A stretch of DNA of 64,000 nucleotides, taken from positions 62,001 through 126,000 of the forward strand of contig CAZXLD010000002.1 of NCBI GenBank assembly GCA_964641965.1. The letters are read 5' to 3'. Shown one piece after another: positions 62,197 to 64,000 of this stretch. Numbering within the stretch: position 1 is the first letter of the stretch; each line of letters begins with the position of its first letter. The stretch comes from JAJDFU01 sp964641965 (GTDB lineage Bacteria; Bacteroidota; Bacteroidia; Chitinophagales; Saprospiraceae). The translations under genes were made by a program, and so were the position numbers. The notes beneath the pieces are model-generated. The model saw only the letters and a program-made list of their open reading frames with translations, did no database searches and was not told the origin of the DNA.

Positions 62197-64000
62197 ATGT
62201 CAACACGTACTGTCCATACTTTCTGCCGGATTTGTGAATCCCTTTGTGGTCTTGAAGTAACTCTAGATGGAAACGAAATAACCCAGGTCCTTCCAGATAA
62301 GGAGCATGTGGCCACACGAGGCTTTGCTTGCCCTAAAGGCCTAAAGCAGCAGAAAATGTATGAGTCGCCGGATCGGTTAAAGTACCCTATGAAGCGTGTT
62401 GGAAAGGATTGGATTCGCATTTCCTGGGATCAGGCCCTCCAGGAGATCGGTTCAAAAGTCAAGCAGCTTCGAAAGGACCACGGACCCAAGTCATTGGGTA
62501 TGTATGTCGGAACAGCAGCTGGATTTAGCGTGCTTCATCCTGTATTTGCTCAGGGGTTCATGGATGGACTAGGTTCCAACAATGTGTATGCTTCCGCTAC
62601 TCAGGATTGCAGTAATAAATTTGCGGTTGCGGAATACATGTACGGATTTCCGTTTACCCAGCCTTTTCCAGATTTGGAGCACGCAAAGTGCTTTATTGTG
62701 GTGGGAGCAAATCCAGTGGTGTCCAAATGGAGCTTCTTGCAAGTGCCCAATCCTAGTGCCCATCTAAAGGAAATGGAGCGTCGAGGTTGCAAGATCTTTT
62801 TTGTGGACCCCAGAAGAACGGAATCCGCTAAGGTAGCTGGCCAGCATGTTTTCATTCGACCGGGCACAGACATATTTTTCTACCTGGCTTTCCTGAATGA
62901 ATTGATTCGCATTGGAGGAGTGCATGAGGATCGAGTGCAAAAGCACATGAAGGGGTTTGAGCAACTTCGTGAAATTGCTGAACCCTGGACTCCTGAACGG
63001 GCCGAGGCAGTGACCCAGATCCCAGCAGATAGGTTGAGAACCATAGTGAGGACTTACAAGGAAGCGGATGGCGCTGCCATGTATTGCTCTACCGGCGTGA
63101 ACATGGGAGGAAATGGTCTACTTGCCTTCTGGATACAGGAATGTATAAATGCGATCAGCGGAAATCTGGATCGAAAAGGAGGGACACTGGTAGGGAAAGG
63201 CGTTATAGACTTTGCCAAATTTGGTTCCAAGCGTGGCATTTTAATGCAAAATGCACGTTCCCGAGTGGGGAATCACAGAAAAGTAAATGATGCGTTTCCT
63301 GGCGGGGTAATGGCAGATGAAATCCTTACCCCAGGTGATGGGCAACTCAGGGCCATGTTCATAACCGGAGGGAATCCGCTGATCACCATGGCAAACAGCA
63401 ATCGACTACGAGAAGCTTTCCAAAAGTTGGAATTGCTGGTCACCCTGGATATCCTCCCCAATGAAACCGGATCGTTAGCGCATTATATGTTGCCTTGTAC
63501 TTCTCCGCTTGAGCGAGCAGACCTCCCGTTCATCTTCCCTTTGATGCTTGGTTTACAGACAAAACCCTATTTGCAGGCTACGCAGGCAGTTGTTAAACCC
63601 GAAGGAGAGCAGCGGGATGAAGCAACCATTTATCTGGATCTGGCGAAAGCCAGTGGGATTTCAATTTTCGGTAGCCCGGTGGCCCAACGCTTTTTCGAGG
63701 CACTTCGGTATTTCCATTCCAGAAAGCGAAAAAAGGCAGGTGAGCAGCCAGGATTACCTCAAGAAACCCTGTTGAATGGATTGTTGCGTATTACAGGCCA
63801 ACGGTCTTTCAAATCTGTCCTAAAATCCAAACATGGGGTGCTGAGAAATCCACATCGAGTAGGTTCTTTTCTGGGAGAACGGGTTTACACTCAGGATGGA
63901 TTGATTGATCTGGCTCCACCGCAATTTTTGGAGCAATCCAAAAAACTCGAACTGGACTATCAAATGGAATTGGAGCGGAAGCAAGTCTTGAAACTTATTA
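62197..64000 (+). CDS. Molybdopterin oxidoreductase catalytic subunit (3' end beyond the window)
   Basis: 601 codons without a stop, running off the right edge. It belongs to the complex iron-sulfur molybdoenzyme (DMSO reductase) family: an N-terminal [4Fe-4S] site at Cys10, 13, 17 and 45 (FCRICESLC ... GFACPKG), GLGSNNVYASATQDCSNKFAVAEYMYG where the Cys is the probable Mo ligand, and FIVVGANPVVSKWSF. There is no Tat-type twin-Arg signal, so it is probably cytoplasmic. No in-frame TGA is present, so there is no selenocysteine despite the selD gene 17 kb away. Substrate and electron partners cannot be told; related single-gene enzymes act on formate, nitrogen or sulfur compounds. Confidence 0.9.
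   Translation, partial: MSTRTVHTFCRICESLCGLEVTLDGNEITQVLPDKEHVATRGFACPKGLKQQKMYESPDRLKYPMKRVGKDWIRISWDQALQEIGSKVKQLRKDHGPKSLGMYVGTAAGFSVLHPVFAQGFMDGLGSNNVYASATQDCSNKFAVAEYMYGFPFTQPFPDLEHAKCFIVVGANPVVSKWSFLQVPNPSAHLKEMERRGCKIFFVDPRRTESAKVAGQHVFIRPGTDIFFYLAFLNELIRIGGVHEDRVQKHMKGFEQLREIAEPWTPERAEAVTQIPADRLRTIVRTYKEADGAAMYCSTGVNMGGNGLLAFWIQECINAISGNLDRKGGTLVGKGVIDFAKFGSKRGILMQNARSRVGNHRKVNDAFPGGVMADEILTPGDGQLRAMFITGGNPLITMANSNRLREAFQKLELLVTLDILPNETGSLAHYMLPCTSPLERADLPFIFPLMLGLQTKPYLQATQAVVKPEGEQRDEATIYLDLAKASGISIFGSPVAQRFFEALRYFHSRKRKKAGEQPGLPQETLLNGLLRITGQRSFKSVLKSKHGVLRNPHRVGSFLGERVYTQDGLIDLAPPQFLEQSKKLELDYQMELERKQVLKLI

Noticed and set aside
62197..64000. Possible selenocysteine codon in the molybdoenzyme, given selD in the window
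   Set aside because: No in-frame TGA over 601 codons, and a Cys occupies the expected Mo-ligand position.
1..64000. tRNA, rRNA, insertion sequences, CRISPR arrays, phage genes
   Set aside because: I looked for tRNA T-loop-like sequences in the gaps, transposase motifs and regular repeats and found none that I could support.

Overview
The window reads as a continuous stretch of chromosome from a member of the Bacteroidota. Indicators are families largely confined to that phylum (DUF3857 transglutaminase-like proteins, DUF4783, DUF5606, TIGR02757, DUF2911), a fused E1 alpha/beta 2-oxoacid dehydrogenase, lipoproteins with late-Cys lipoboxes, a general lack of Shine-Dalgarno sequences, and promoters of the TTG-N19-21-TAnnTTTG type. 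A Saprospiria-like bacterium would fit, but that is inference from general gene flavour and not proven. I saw no rRNA or tRNA gene, insertion sequence, prophage or CRISPR array; almost everything is housekeeping or envelope biology.

Layout. 1-3.3 kb: the tail of one and all of a second DUF3857/transglutaminase-like protein, the ribosome-assembly GTPase RsgA and a 55-residue membrane peptide gene. 3.3-6.8 kb (minus): BamA and UppS, outer-membrane assembly and undecaprenyl phosphate synthesis. 7.1-11.7 kb: fluoride channel CrcB, then a minus-strand polysaccharide set (O-antigen ligase/polymerase-like, Wzz-like, Wzx-like flippase) with no glycosyltransferases beside it. 11.7-16.9 kb (minus): orphan MacB-type permease, inositol monophosphatase, hypoxanthine phosphoribosyltransferase, a lipoprotein and phosphoglycerate mutase GpmI; a strong plus-strand promoter followed about 70 nt later by a strong terminator at 14.73-14.84 kb looks like an unannotated small RNA gene. 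17-26.3 kb: DUF4783, TIGR02757, a GT2 glycosyltransferase, an uncharacterised membrane protein, DUF5606, fused E1 dehydrogenase, a dienelactone-hydrolase-like lipoprotein and class A PBP. 26.5-28.7 kb: an AhpD-like protein with a perfect palindrome inside its promoter, a MarR regulator and a lipoprotein. 28.8-36.1 kb: phytoene-desaturase-like oxidoreductase, a histidine-phosphatase variant, Crp/Fnr-type regulator, DinB, DUF3291, SDR, VWA lipoprotein and DUF2911 protein. 36.1-40.0 kb: glycerol catabolism, glpK-glpD divergent from glpF. 40.1-45.4 kb: Ada-type repair protein, an Old Yellow Enzyme, FkbM methyltransferase, and selU-selD for 2-selenouridine in tRNA. 45.5-48 kb: S9 peptidase. 48-51.3 kb (minus): a lipoprotein, an ECF sigma factor and a protein joining a cytoplasmic/inner-membrane segment to an outer-membrane-type beta-barrel. 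51.5-54.4 kb: CIA30, M15 peptidase, MCE-domain protein, thioredoxin-like protein, small membrane protein. 54.5-64 kb: NAD synthetase, DnaX, a Crp/Fnr regulator, a UvrD-like helicase fused to a PD-(D/E)XK nuclease, and the start of a molybdopterin oxidoreductase that runs off the window.

The items most worth following up are the small-RNA candidate at 14764-14836, a nine-A slippage site in dnaX that would give a gamma-like short clamp-loader subunit, the sigma factor/beta-barrel module at 48.0-51.3 kb, and the MarR operator-promoter at 26.54 kb. All family assignments come from reading the translated sequences and recognising motifs; no database search was run.
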